64,000 nt of DNA. Origin: Albula goreensis (taxonomy: Eukaryota > Chordata > Actinopteri > Albuliformes > Albulidae). The number at the start of each line of letters is the position of its first letter. Within the stretch, counting starts at the first letter, position 1. The DNA is taken from assembly GCA_022829145.1 (NCBI GenBank), contig CM040749.1, positions 20,235,987-20,299,986 on the forward strand. Reading direction: 5' to 3'. This document shows positions 1 through 24,150 of this stretch, piece by piece. The notes beneath the pieces are model-generated. The model ran no database searches. It was given only the letters and a program-made list of their open reading frames with translations, and was not told the DNA's origin. The position numbers and the translations under genes are program-made.

Positions 1-11023
<11,023 letters not shown>

Positions 11024-11427
11024 CACTTTAGATTGGGTAATGCAAAAACCCATTTATAAACACAATAATAAGTATTTTATAATCATTAGTAATTTATAAA
11101 TCATTACGTATGAATTATGCTTGTGTTAGTTAACATTAGTAAATGACACCATTTGTGGTTAGAGGTAAATTTAACACTGTATCTACAATTGATCACTGAT
11201 CCAGTGATCAGGCTTCCAGATGAACTATGACCTGGAACAAGCATCAGGAATTCAGGCAATAGTGGTTACCAAGATCAATCTGTCTCAATCACAGACCATG
11301 TCATTTATCAATATTTACAAACACATTTGCAAATCATAAATGATAAATTAACAGATTACAAAAGATTATTAGCTACACATTGTGTTTATAAGCCATTTTT
11401 GCATTAAAAGTTTTTGCATCTAAAGTG
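11024..11427. mobile_element. Fold-back MITE-like element with about 130-bp inverted termini
   Basis: The left end begins CACTTTAGAT (11024-11033) and the right end finishes with its exact inverse ATCTAAAGTG (11418-11427). Inside, the inverted match continues: TAATGCAAAAA and TTATAAACACAAT on the left (about 11038-11066) pair with TTGTGTTTATAA and TTTTTGCATTA on the right (about 11380-11405), with weaker AT-rich similarity to roughly 11160 and 11296. The core has no coding capacity, so it looks like a non-autonomous DNA transposon. CACT/AGTG ends recall CACTA (EnSpm) elements, but I see no convincing target duplication, so the superfamily is open. Confidence 0.6.
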
Positions 11428-13786
11428 TTGTTGTATTTAATCCTGAGTAAATTAAATTATTACAACATCAAATACACATACCTTAAACCATACTCAAAAA
11501 ATGTATCAAGGTTGAGGAATAGGGAAGGTTTTTCCTGTGCATAGTAAAGTTAAAGGGAAAGTCTACTCATCCTTTTGTCATCATATTAATTATGTTTAAT
11601 TCATGAAAAGACAGACTGCCACTCCACCCTTCCTGTGTATTGGAAAATATTGGAAAATTTCTCAGGAAAAATAACTTGTGGGAATTCAGTTTTTCCCTGA
11701 GAAAAAAGAGCATGACACTGAAGAGAGCACAATAACACACAGGAAGACATAGTTTACTCCTTTGAAGTCTCATCCACAGATGATCGTACATCTGAAAACT
11801 TTTTACCTGCTGAACCTCTGAACAGAAGAGCAAAGATGAAAAGCCCTATTGGGAAAAGCCATGCAGCACCATTAACCCGTGTTGAACCATTTTTCACCTG
11901 TCTGTAATGTCTTCACAAACATCTTGTCATTGTCTCTAGTCTATTAAAGAATCTATTAACAACAATATGCCTGGGGTGCTGTTTGATTTTTAGAGAAATC
12001 TAATGGATTCCCCACCATTGTGGTTAATCTCCAACATACAGCACCATTTGTCTTCTCAGCTCCCATTTAGAGTACACAATGCAAACGGTATAAAACATAC
12101 TGTAAAGCACAGTGTTTCAAATTCAGATTTTTTTTTAAGCAACACTTCAAAACATGGAAAAGCTGGAGCTCATGACTACCACCTGAGGGACCATCTTCAT
12201 AAATCTGAGTCATCAATACTTTTAGACCCTCACAGAAGAACACATGATTAATTGCTGGCTGTTAAAAAGTGCCCAAAGTGGTTTATGAGATGAGCATCTA
12301 TACTGCCAAGAGACCTATTTAACCTGGTGGTTTCTCTCATTGCACTTTGTAAATTGGCTTTATTGTGACATCTTACATTTCCAGCTGTGTCTTTAAATCT
12401 TTATGGATATACACGGATGTGTTGGCTTGGTCATTATACACTGAGTTGTAAAAAATCCTTACTGTGTGCATGTGTGTGAGATAGGCAAGGATGATATTGC
12501 TACTATGTCAGTTCATACCACAGTAAATGAGTAGAGAAAGCTAAGCACCTCTCTAAAATTTAAAAGGAACATTAATGCATTTATATTCACTCTGGCAAAA
12601 TAAAAATAAAAACTTATTCCACTGTATATCTGGATGCTGTGAATAGTCTCAGTAACAGCTACAAAAATGTTGAGACGTCAAACAGCAGATCTATACTTGT
12701 GTGTATAAATCTGTCAATACAGTTTCACATGCCAATGCTGATATTTTATCTTTGTTCAGCATCAAAATATTTGAGAACTCGGCACATACATGGACACAAC
12801 CGTGGACGTGAGCAGTGATGGCACTTTCCCAGACGCACCTGCTGATGACACCCTAATCCTTGGCTCTTTCACCCGACACATCTACTCAAGTGCAGCTGCC
12901 GTAAAGCCACAGCGTGAAAGGCAGCCCTCAGTCCCTCCAAGTGGGAAAAGAGCTTTCACCTCAAACACCACCTTTTTGTGCCTGGCCAATGATGTTGAAA
13001 ATGCAGATATTAAAGAACTCCATTCATCTGTGAAGAAGGGCCATTTACTTCCTCTTCTCCCCTTAAAAGATAAGCTGTGCTTCTCAAAGCTACTGAAATT
13101 ACTGCCAAATCACTCATGGGTAGTGTCAAGGTGGAGGTCTGGGTCTTCCCTGGATATTTTTTTGTGTCTGTTGGCCAGCCTGAGTGTTTTCTTACTGCAA
13201 AAATAGAAATGGCAGAATGTTAACGAGATACTGTTCTTTGGTCTGATTTAAACCTTATGTCATAAGCTAAATTATTGTTGCGAGTTCTTGGATAAAAAGC
13301 ATCACTTACATGACTGTAATATAACAAGTTATAATGTAAATGTTGTGCAAGACGTGTGGTATATGTAACCCTAATGTTTTCACCTTTCGTTGTTAGAATT
13401 AGTAAGACATTCACCACCGCCCCCCCCTCCCCATACCCCATTCCTCCAATGAGGAATAGCCACTTGCAAAACCATAAACAATCATGTTAAAGTGAAATTC
13501 AAAGCGCATGCAATGTCATGTCTTAAGAGATTGAGTCATGTTCTCCTGGCATGGTTCCCAATTGGGAAACTGAACTCCTCATGTGAAAATGCAGGTCACT
13601 GCAACTATGTGAGAGCACAATGATTGCAAAACGGGAAACCAGGTCGCAACTACTTTGATTCAGAGGAACCAGATGTGACTACAGAGGATATATTCATTGT
13701 CCTGCCAGCATTTGTATGAACAAAGAATATACATCCATTATTCACTGGCGATTACTGAATAGAATTCAGAACTTGCAAAGGCAGGC
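11428..13786. other. Gene-free stretch with one isolated long open frame
   Basis: Nothing is recognisable as a gene. The only notable frame is 12790-13206 on the plus strand: 138 codons, ATG start with a weak context, and a hydrophobic C-terminal tail (DIFLCLLASLSVFLLQK). It has no family resemblance that I can see and may be chance. A C-rich tract (CCGCCCCCCCCTCCCC) lies at about 13417-13432. Confidence 0.4.
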
Positions 13787-14022
13787 ATTTGTGCTATTTT
13801 TTTTGTTAACATCAAATTTTTATTCAAATTTTCCATATTTCCATATGAGTACATTAGCTTGGGGGGAATCATCACATCAAAAAAGACAATGACACGATAC
13901 ACAAAATAAATAATACATAATTATAGCATATAATCACTGCAAAGCAGAGAAACTATCGCCATGTCATAATGAAGAGCATCTTTGTAAATACAACATAGGA
14001 TATCAGACCGGAATTTGTGCTA
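13787..14022 (-). mobile_element. Retroposed 3'-end fragment flanked by 10-bp direct repeats
   Basis: Read on the minus strand, the segment ends with GAATAAAAATTTGATG, about 20 nt later an A-run, and then the flank TAGCACAAAT. The same 10 bases (ATTTGTGCTA on the plus strand) occur at both borders, 13787-13796 and 14013-14022. A poly(A) signal, an A-tail and a target-site duplication together are the signature of LINE-mediated retroposition of an RNA 3' end. The roughly 215-bp body has no open frame and I cannot name the source; it could be a 5'-truncated LINE or a retrocopied 3' UTR. Confidence 0.5.
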
Positions 14023-17020
14023 CTTTTGAACAGAAAAACAGATGCTTCTCTGTGTTAAATCAAGAAAAGAAAGAAAGAAAACAGAGGAAAGAAAGGAAAC
14101 AGTCTGATAGGCAGTAGCAAAATAAATAAAGACTTTCAAAGACAAGTGCTATTTTTCATGTAACCAGCATTGGCCATCTTGCTCACTTAAGTGCCTTAAG
14201 TGTTAAAGAGGCTGCCCTGCAGAAATTGGAAACCTCAATATTTGACACAGCCTGAGTAATGTTAACATACCCAAATACACAATTTCCCCTTTAACCAGCT
14301 GGGGCTTGATTATTTGCATGTTTATTGAAGAATGGATATCAAAGTGTCAGTGCTTGACTTTAAATTATTCAAATTCTCAATCACTGAATATAAAAATACA
14401 AAAATCAATTTGACTTCAGAAAAATTCCAGAATAAACTTCTCCAGAATAAACTCCTTCCTTCATTCAACACAGTGGATGCAAATTTAAAGATAATGACAA
14501 CACGACCCTCTGTACTTCAGCATTAATGCACAGTGCAGCTGATTGATTCAGAGAAATACATACCATTGTCTCAGTGCTAGTATCTGACAAGCTTTACTAA
14601 TGGTTATAATTTTCCTGGTGCTCTTCTCTTTACCTGCACATTATCTTTCTGGCCATTACAAAAATTTCAGAAAATAAAACACAGCAGTGAATACAGAACC
14701 CAGAATACAGAACTAACAAGCATATGATAATGCGTAGTGTGATGCAGAAATCATATCCCATTGTGAAAGATGCCTCAGTTTTTTTTATTCTGCCTCTTTT
14801 TCAGATCGTGGGGGGCAGGGTATTTGTGCTGTACTGAGGTCAAATGAAGCCAGCCAATATGCTGTCCCTTTTTTTTGTTACTTCAGAGCTTTTTTAAAAG
14901 CTGGCTTTCTCAAACAGCAGCTGTCCCATTCTAATGTTCCCAGATCAGACAGCTTTGTATTTCTAATCTCATGGAATTAGAAGCATTTATTTGTCATGGA
15001 CTTCCTATTCATATGTGATGCTACAACGTCATATCAAGAATTATTTGTGACAGGAGATGCTTAGGACTGGGGAGAAGTAATGGCCAGTGGTCTGCATGAT
15101 GTTCAGGGCTCCCCCTGTGAGGACCCAGGCTTACAATAAAATGGTTCCAGGCTTGATTCACAGGTGAATTCGTGAGAAAATGCTTAACCTGGGTAACTGC
15201 AGTAAGCACCCAATATCTATAAAATGTAAGCTGTAAAAAAGGACAATTAAATATAGCTGCAAGGTGTGATTATGGGAGCCAAGCACAACCAAAGCTGTTA
15301 TGGACATAATTCTTCAATTATATGCAATGCATAATTGATTTATGCCTCATGGGTGACCCTGTGATTGGAAATACAGTGTATGTTAACCTGAAACACCAGA
15401 CTACAGTAATTATGAATCAATGGCCAAAGAGTGTTGAGAAACATACAACCAATATTTTAGCGCAGTCATAGAAGCATATAAATAATTCAATGTATAAACA
15501 AGTTGGGAGCACAGTATACAAAACAGTAGACTATAAAGTTCAATACATCTACTTAGATGAGAGAGTTACATTTTTAAAATTGATCATTTTATTGACTTGT
15601 CTTAGCATCATAGTTTCACCATAATCTTATGTGTTAAAAAAGATAAGAAGGTATGTGTTGTTACTGACTGTGCAGAAACAACAGTGAAAGATAAAAATAA
15701 TGTCATTTCTACCTGGATTACTTTACTTAATTCTGATGGTGAGACATCCTCAAAATCCATCAATTTTAGTTCAGTTTAATTTAAATATTTTTTCATTTAT
15801 GGTCTTTGAAATATGGCTGTGGTATGCCACCCTGTTGTACTTACAAATCTGAAATTCACACCTTTGATAGAGGGCAGCACAAAGGTCATGAATAGAACAG
15901 AAACTGCAGTGGTTAACTGGATCTTTTCAAATGTCTTTTTCAGCATCAATATTAAGTGAAAACTACATGTTTTATTGTGACATGAGCATTATTATTTAAT
16001 TAGTTCTGAAAATCAAAAGATGATGTGAAGTTTATGAGGGCTTAACATGTAACATTTAAATGTAAAAATTCCAGAAAATAGAATATTGAGCCAAGATTAC
16101 TGAAGAGAACTGTTATTGTTGTAATAGCTAAAATATATGTGCACTAATCTCTGTGCTGAACTAGTGATTTTAATTGAATTTTAAAATTCTGCCAATCAAC
16201 TATTATAGTGCCATCATATGTGTGATTCGTAGGATATTGCTAGGCATGTAATTGACCTCTTCTTTTCCAAGAGATATTTTGAGTCTTTGAAAAGCTGTTT
16301 ACAGTGATCCTTACACCTTTTACTTGGGTCATGCAATGTGAGTAATAGGACCAATTTAAATAGCATTTTTACTGAAACAAGCATCAAGCTTAATTAGTTT
16401 TGTTGGTCTACTAGCGTTAGAGGTGGGGTGTTCGGGAAAATGGCAAATAAAATTAATGAGAATAAATTCTCGTAGAGTGAGGATCCAGTAATTAATGATT
16501 TCTGCAATGACAAAATTTTCCCCAAAATGTATAAACAATTTTAGACAGTGAAGCAGCAAAGAATTTAAATATGAAAGGAAATGAACAACAATAGGACCAC
16601 ACATTAACTTGTCATGGGGTGTGACCGACCTCTCAAATCATCACAACTGCTGCAACACTGGTGCACTAACACACCAAGATGGAGTGTTATAGATCTATAT
16701 CTTTTGTAATAGAGTGGAGTGTGCTTCAAAGCCTATTACATAAAACTTAAAAAGGTTCAAGAAAAATACTCCTCTGGATGACAAGCTTATGACTATGCTA
16801 AGATTTTAGCTGCATAGCTCAAGGACACTGGTACTTTTGACAGATGGCATACGGCAATGGAAACAGAGTAATTGCTGCTGAGGGAAGGAAGGTTTTATTT
16901 GTTGTTGCAGTTGCATTTCCATGGAGAATAGCTAAAGTTATGGAGTCACATCAGCATAAGAATTGTGATTTGAGTAATAAAAAACAAGTAATAAAAAACA
17001 AATGTGATAATCATTAATGT
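14023..17020. other. Gene-free stretch
   Basis: AT-rich sequence without a supportable gene or named repeat. A short internal duplication (CCAGAATAAACT repeated in tandem near 14427-14454) lies inside a short chance open frame. Confidence 0.45.
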
Positions 17021-17106
17021 AATAATAATATATATATATATATATATATATAATAATTATCATTAATTATTATTAAATTAATAATTAATGATTATTTGAC
17101 ATTATT
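17021..17106. repeat. (TA)n microsatellite within an AT-only dyad-rich patch
   Basis: A TA run at about 17027-17052 is embedded in TAA, ATTA and TTAAT units that can fold into several short hairpins. A near-tandem GTAATAAAAAACAA pair lies just upstream (about 16977-17002). Low-complexity sequence; no other function is inferred. Confidence 0.8.
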
Positions 17107-20100
17107 TGGATAATTAGATAAGTACAAGGTAGTATGAAATCCAGAAACAGATATAGCCATCCTTGCCTTGGCCTCTTTACTTATTTTCTTCAGGGGGTCA
17201 TGTCAGGGACACTGACCTGATGTCTGCAAGGATTTTGTGTTGTGGGTCGGAAAAGTGGGAATAAATCTGGTAAAATAGCCTTACCATGGAGACAAAATGC
17301 ATCACATCACATAATCATTCCTTCTATTGCATTTTTGTGCCTGACAATAAAACTGAATTGCTGGGTAAATCACAGCAATAGTGTAAAGTTTCAGCTGCTG
17401 GGCAGGACAGTGGCCGTTTCACTCCAAAACTTAAGGCTGATTTATTGTGTCACAGACGTTAAAATTTAATGACACGCTGATTTGTGTGCATCCATTACAG
17501 CTTTATTTTCTCAGGTCACCTTATTCATCAGAGCCATCTAAAGCAGCGACTGTGGACCCGTTCTTTAAATGGTTAGTTCTCTCTGTCTTTAGTTTACATT
17601 ACCAGAAATGATTATGTTGTCACATGTAAAATTTTTGTGGTCTACCATTTTTTAAATCAGCATCTGTGGTTTACTGCATTGAAAGGGTGTGCAATAAAGC
17701 AGCCCCCTTCAAAAGAAATAAAATAATCCATAATTAGGCATGAATAATAAGAATAATTGACTTATTTGCTAATTGGAGAAAATAAATACAGCTCAGGCTT
17801 AGCATAAGGAACCTAAGAATTTCATTAAAATAATAAATGGTAAACATGTAGAATAAAAAAGTTTCCAGGTTTATTTTGGTCAGCAGTAAAAGTGACCATA
17901 GATGGAAATTAGTCATGAGCAAAATCAATTTTTAGTACCAGGAAGTATTTTACATTATTTTACATAAAGAATAATCAATTCATCAAACAGCCTGCCATGT
18001 CAAGTAGTGGGGACAGGGATACTAAAAGTGTTCATGTTCTAATGTTCTAAATATTAATTCTGCTATTTATAGTTCAAAGCTACAACCAGGTACTGCAAAT
18101 ATAATTGAATAAGTCACCATCTAAGTACAATATGTGTCAGCAAGAGCATCAACCTGAAGAAATACAGAATCTGTGAAAGGTAAAGGAAGATGTTGGAACT
18201 TAAATCAGACTTCAATTTATTGTTGATACTTGTAACCATCAGTAACATAACCCAAGTTTTCTGTAGCTACCTTTCTGACATCAAGCCTGTCACAAGTATC
18301 TTCACTTTAAGCAGGCAATACTTCTATCACTACAGAATTATTCAGAAGCCAACCAGAGTCTACCATGAGGCAAATCTGGGACATACTACCTCACTTTGAT
18401 ATGATTGTCAAAATGTCCATGTTTGTAGTGTCATTTTTCTCAGCTCTGCCACCCAGCGTGTTCCAAATTGGGGATGCCACCGGCTTCTACAGCATCACTT
18501 TAGTGAGAGGAAATGAATCTAAGTTTTTAAAAGGACACCTCTGCTGTCAGGACAAATGCTACTTATTTCATTTACCAGACTACAATTCAGAAAATTTCAG
18601 CAGTAAAACATTTTTATAACTTTTGTTGTTTCTACATTGCCATGGCAGTCTGGATTTTGGGCCTGTATGTTGTACACAGGGTGCTATATAAACACCTCTG
18701 AGTATTCTGAGGACATAAATGAGAGCTGGCTGGCTAGCTGGCTGTACACACAAAAAGAGCAGACAGATAACTTTGATGTGTGCAGCAATAGCTAAATTTA
18801 GTTAGCTATCACATTAGGTTGTTGTTTGAAAACTAAATTGAAGTATGAAGGGGGTTATTATACCAATCATAATAAGAGCTATTAATGCATTAATTAAATT
18901 AAATGTATAAGGTTTTCATCCAATGGTGACTATTTCCTGCCATTTTCACTGGAAAATGTTTCAAAGCATAGTTTCCATATAAATCAAACAGGTATGTAGC
19001 TGATTATCTAACGATCAGAACTGATGTAAAGCAAAAATGATCAATGTTTTCACTGCTTTCCTCCTCTATCTTATCTCTGCTCATTTGATACTTGTGCCAC
19101 ACCCACAGAACTTTAGTTTATGAGCAAATATTGTGGGTATAACTCCCGGACTCATGTTCCATTTACTCGATCCTTGAAATTCATCAGTGATTCATACTGT
19201 TATTAAGACATAGGTGAAGTGTTTAGTACACAGCCATGCATCTTTAGATAGTGATGTTTATCCTGCAGCTTCATTCAAAACACCCCTTTGCTTATTATCC
19301 TTATGGAAACAATGAATGCTAATGCTTTAAAACCTTGACAGTCATGGCAAATTAAAAATAACACAATCTATGGAATATTTTTACTGTTCAAATGTTGTTA
19401 ATTATACTCTCATATGTGAAATAAGTGACACTTCAAAAAGCAATGGTTTCCTGTAATGTAGTTGGAAGTAGGCTATGAAGTGTAGACTTTCACCTTACTG
19501 TACCAAGCTATATCATGAAAGCAGTTCTCCATTAAAGTAAGGTTTTGACATAATTATGTAATTACAATGCAATCTTACATAAATTAATGTGTAATTAACA
19601 AATTGTTCAACACTAAAAACAAATACAGCTGAAAATAAGCAGTCAACAAATTAGTTCAGAGCAATTTCCTAGCAATCCTAAGTACTGTCAGTAAATGCAC
19701 ACTCGACTGCATGCTGGGAACTGATAGTTGCAGTTTTCAGCTTTAGCCTTGGCTAGGTCATTAGCTGACTATGATCAAGAGTCATGCAGCAGAGAAGTAC
19801 AATTGTCCCAAGCTGGCAAGGGTTCCTTGGGTTACTGCTACATTAGTTCCTCCCAAAGACACACCAGATGCTCACAGGCTATTACTTGTTATTAGTGAGA
19901 GATATGCTGCTCATCCCATGTCTCATCTGATACTAGTGCTTTGTGGACTGCAAGGTATAAAATAGTCAGATTACAGGTATTCTGTATTGCTATTGGTATA
20001 GCGGTATGGATATATTTTTATAACAGAATTTTACTGACAATATTAACTTTGTGGGTAATACACCAGATGCTCTTTTAATGTTTTCTCATTTGTCTTAAGA

Positions 20101-23100
20101 ATAGCTAAATTGTGTAACATTATGTCGACCAAAATGTATTTGTTGCTGGAAATTAAACCGCAGTCATGCAATCTCCTCCATATCCTGTCATCCACCCAGG
20201 GAGACAGATGGAATTGTGCATTTGCGTTGTCACTGAGAGAGATGAACTGAACCATGCTGGCTCTGAATGTGGCGGCTGAACAGCACCAGGCTGAAGGAGC
20301 AACCATGATGAATTATTTGAAATCTCTGCTCTTCAAAATCCCTCACTTGGGTCAGTCAGATGTTAGTGGCTGAGAAAGCTGCACATTAAGGATTCTCTTT
20401 CATCAAAAAGAAAAAATAAAGCTCTGCTTGTAGGGTCTCAACCTTCTCAGGGTTGGGTAATAAATCAGAGGAAGCAGAAAGGCACAATAGTAAAGTCTGT
20501 ACAGATTGTACCCAGGATCTACATTAAAAGTTGGCACATACCAACTCAAGGACACAGACTGCAATGACGATAACACCTTTTTAATGATGTGAAGCTTCTG
20601 CTGTTAGATTTAATTCAATGTCATTAATTCACCAAACACAAAATCTTTAATGACGATTCAAATATAAGGCATTACACAAGGAAGTAAATTTTTACACATT
20701 AATTCTGGGGCTATAGAGTATTACAGATCAACTTGACAAGTAGACCCACCATCAACAAAGCATCATCTAGCTCTAGCACAACTCATTGAAGGGGGAAAGA
20801 ACCGAAACCCAGACTGTGTATTGGGCCTTAGCATGTGGCATGTATATGAGCAGGTAAATATATCTCAGGCTGCACCTACTCCAATCAGCTTAATGTTACA
20901 TTCTGTCTCATATAACCATGTTCAATTTCTGTGACTTAACATCTGAGTGTAAGAGTGATATCAGCTATCAGAAAAATGTAGTCCCCAATTACATGTAAAA
21001 ATATAAATCCTTAATCTAATAGCTTAAGTCAATAAATGAAACTTTCATAGCAAGACAGATGTTTTGCACTTGAGAGATGCTTCTTATGCTTCCTCATATC
21101 CTTTTTTCTTTGTCCCCTGTGTTGATTGCAAGTGAGCTTAACTAGATCAAGATCATCGGAAAATTCAGGCCATGAGATGTTAGCCCTACTCTAAAGTTGA
21201 GAAAGCCTAAAAGCATGGATTAAAAAGCAGAAAGTATTCTTTGAATTCAAATTCTCATATATTCAAATTCTCAATAACTCATATTTTAGATACAGGCTGT
21301 ATGTCCTCCAAGCAACTAAAAAAGCAGCTGTGTCAGTGTTCTCATACCTGACTCAACTGCCTTGTAGTTACTACTGATGTGTTCATAAAAATCACCTGGA
21401 GAGGTGTTACTTCATCTACATTGGCCAGAATTATTGGAAACCTCAATGAAGATGAACAAACAATGTGGTAAAAAATAAAAAGATAATGACATACTAGTTC
21501 AAATAGCAAGCTTTGTTGGACTGAAGTTGAATCTTGAAATGCAAAGCTGGCTGGTCAGTTCAGTTGGATCTAGATTCCTTATGTCAGGCTGTGTGTGCTT
21601 GGCAAGCATTCAAGTTAAAACAGCTAAAACACAAAAAAACATACTCTTGATATTGCTTGCCACTTCAGACTGATAAGCCCTGTTTACAACATGAAGAGCC
21701 ATCGTCAGATGCACTCCTAGCAAACAAAGTGAGGGTGACCAGCAGGGAATTTTTGAATCCACTGAAACAAGGCCTGGTATTGATTAATCAATATGTGGAA
21801 GGAAGCTGGAAGCTGTGGGGAAGGGGAGATTTCTGATCTTCCAAAATGCTGAGAGTCTGGCTTGAAAGGGCTATTTTAATTAATTACTACATGCAGGGCA
21901 CCCCTCATCATGCGTCAAAGCCTGGATCAGTGGTGGGCTGTGCTGTCAGTATCAAGAGGAAAAAGTTACAATAAGGGCTACTGTCATTAACCCACAGCTA
22001 AAATGCCTGAGGCATAACTTACAGGCATCCAGAAAAATGTACCAAAGCTCCCTTTCACATTTAATAGATAATCATTGCGTCAACGTGCTTGTGTTCCTGT
22101 TTCCCTGAAAAGTGAAAAGTTGTTACTAAATACCTTTTTTCTGAAGTGTTTGGCAGTCACACTTACAAAGAGAAATTCCTGTTTATCATTTCACGTAATA
22201 TCCATTTGGATGACAGGATATTGTAATTCAGGATTGCACTTTCAATTAAGAATAATGACCTTGCTCAAAAATTCAACAGCAGGGCCCTACTGACAAGCAA
22301 AGCCTTAAATATCAACATTTTACACATGATATTAAATGCATGATATAAGTTAAATAAGGATACTCAAAGATGTAATGATATAAAGATGCTCTACTCCATA
22401 CTGTGACTTATTTGAAAACAATTTTCATTTCAGCACAGGTGGAACAATGCTGGTGAACTGACATAGAATTTCAGTTGGTTTAACCTGGCTATGGTTGAGG
22501 CCATAAATTGGACTCATGGTTTTAAGAATTCAGAGAATCCTAACAAACAGCAGTTCAGCATTACTCAGGAACTTTGCTCCTGTAAAACAAGAGTAGAGAA
22601 CAAAACCTTTAAAGCAGCGTTTCAGGTGCACAGTTGGGTGAGCGATACACAGAACCTCATGGACAGATGTGAAGCAGCTCTGAAGCCACTAACACATATT
22701 GCTCAGTGGTAGGAGCAACCAAGCCTGCGGTATGAGGGATAGGACATGGGAGAATTACTGTTCACCACTGGACAATGACAGGGAACAAGACTCTTCATTT
22801 TTGAGAAACGTGCCCAAAGAGGTCAGGCTTTAGTCATGGATATCACTGTTCCTGTAACTTTGCATCAGCTGGCTGGCTTTATTTACTGCTTTTGTCAGTT
22901 AGTCACCCCATTCCCCAGCACAGCTATCGCAGGATGACACCCTTGATCTATTCTCTCTCTTCTCAATTGCAAAGTTAATAATGCATTTAATATTGATGTA
23001 CTATTGATGTCAGTGGAAAAAGCATAAAAGATCCATTTCTCCCATCCAGCGCTCCCTGGCAAAGTGAACTAATGAACACAGCTGCATTGCATGAAGCATG

Positions 23101-24150
23101 GAAAGTGCTTTAACTCTGTATTTCTTTTTAAATCCCTTTACAGAAATATGACCTGTAAAGAGTCTAGATTCCAACATTTGAGTTTGGAAATAAGAAAATC
23201 CTAATGTGCCTTTATCATCTGAGGTAGAATGCAGGTCAGTTATGCTACTCATCAGGCATGGCTGGCCTATGTCTCAATCCTTGGTAGAGCTGTCTTTGCT
23301 GAGCATTTAAGGAAGCATTTGGACACACATGTGACAGGATTTCAGGAAACGCATGCGGTACATTCCCCAGTAGCTTTTCAGCTGCTTCATTATCTGAGAA
23401 GAACATAATAACTTCACTCTAAAATATGCAACAGTGAGAGGGTATGCCCTAGATCTCAGCTGATCTACAGTGTATATATTATTTTTATTCAAAGCTCTCC
23501 AACCTGACCTTTTGAGACAGCCCATAACAAAACACTATGGAAGCATGCTTTCAGTCTTTTCTTTCTGATTAACGCTTTTCATCCCACTATCCACATTTCC
23601 CCCAGCAATTCCCCACTATCCATGAGGAATACATTTTCTCTCTCTTAACAGCTGCGTTTAACACTAGTAAATGGATGAAAATGGACAAAACACAATAATG
23701 ACAAATGACTAGTCAATATATTTTTCATTCATGACATTAGCAGGGATAAGACTCAAACAGATTGACATAGAAAGTCTGGATTATGGACACAAGGGGTTTA
23801 CATTTATTAAATCCTTGACCACAAACTAAACCCCATGCTCTCATCCCACTGTGATTAAGGATATGCCTCAACAAACAACAGATTCAGAAAGCAAGGTCTG
23901 GCACACATAAGCTGCCTTATCTGGGCTCGCCAGGTCAAACACTCTGTTTGAAGGGGAGGAAAGGAGCAGTTTTATTGGTCCCAAGTCACAGCAAGCTGAC
24001 AGAAGCCCCTCACCAAAAGCTGCATAAACATGCATACGCAAATCACAGATGACCAACTGGGCTGTCTCTGTTTGTCACTTTAAAGGCTAGGCGGTGTGCC
24101 AGGCTGTGGGGAGGGTAATTACCAGCCTCATTATGCGTTAGAGGTGTCAT
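17107..24150. other. Gene-free stretch
   Basis: No coding exon is supportable. Small repeats include a TGGCTGGCTAGCTGGCTG patch near 18726-18744 and a duplicated ATTCAAATTCTCA motif near 21245-21275. Open frames such as 18190-18399, 18365-18619 and 20043-20306 show no recognisable domain. Confidence 0.45.
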
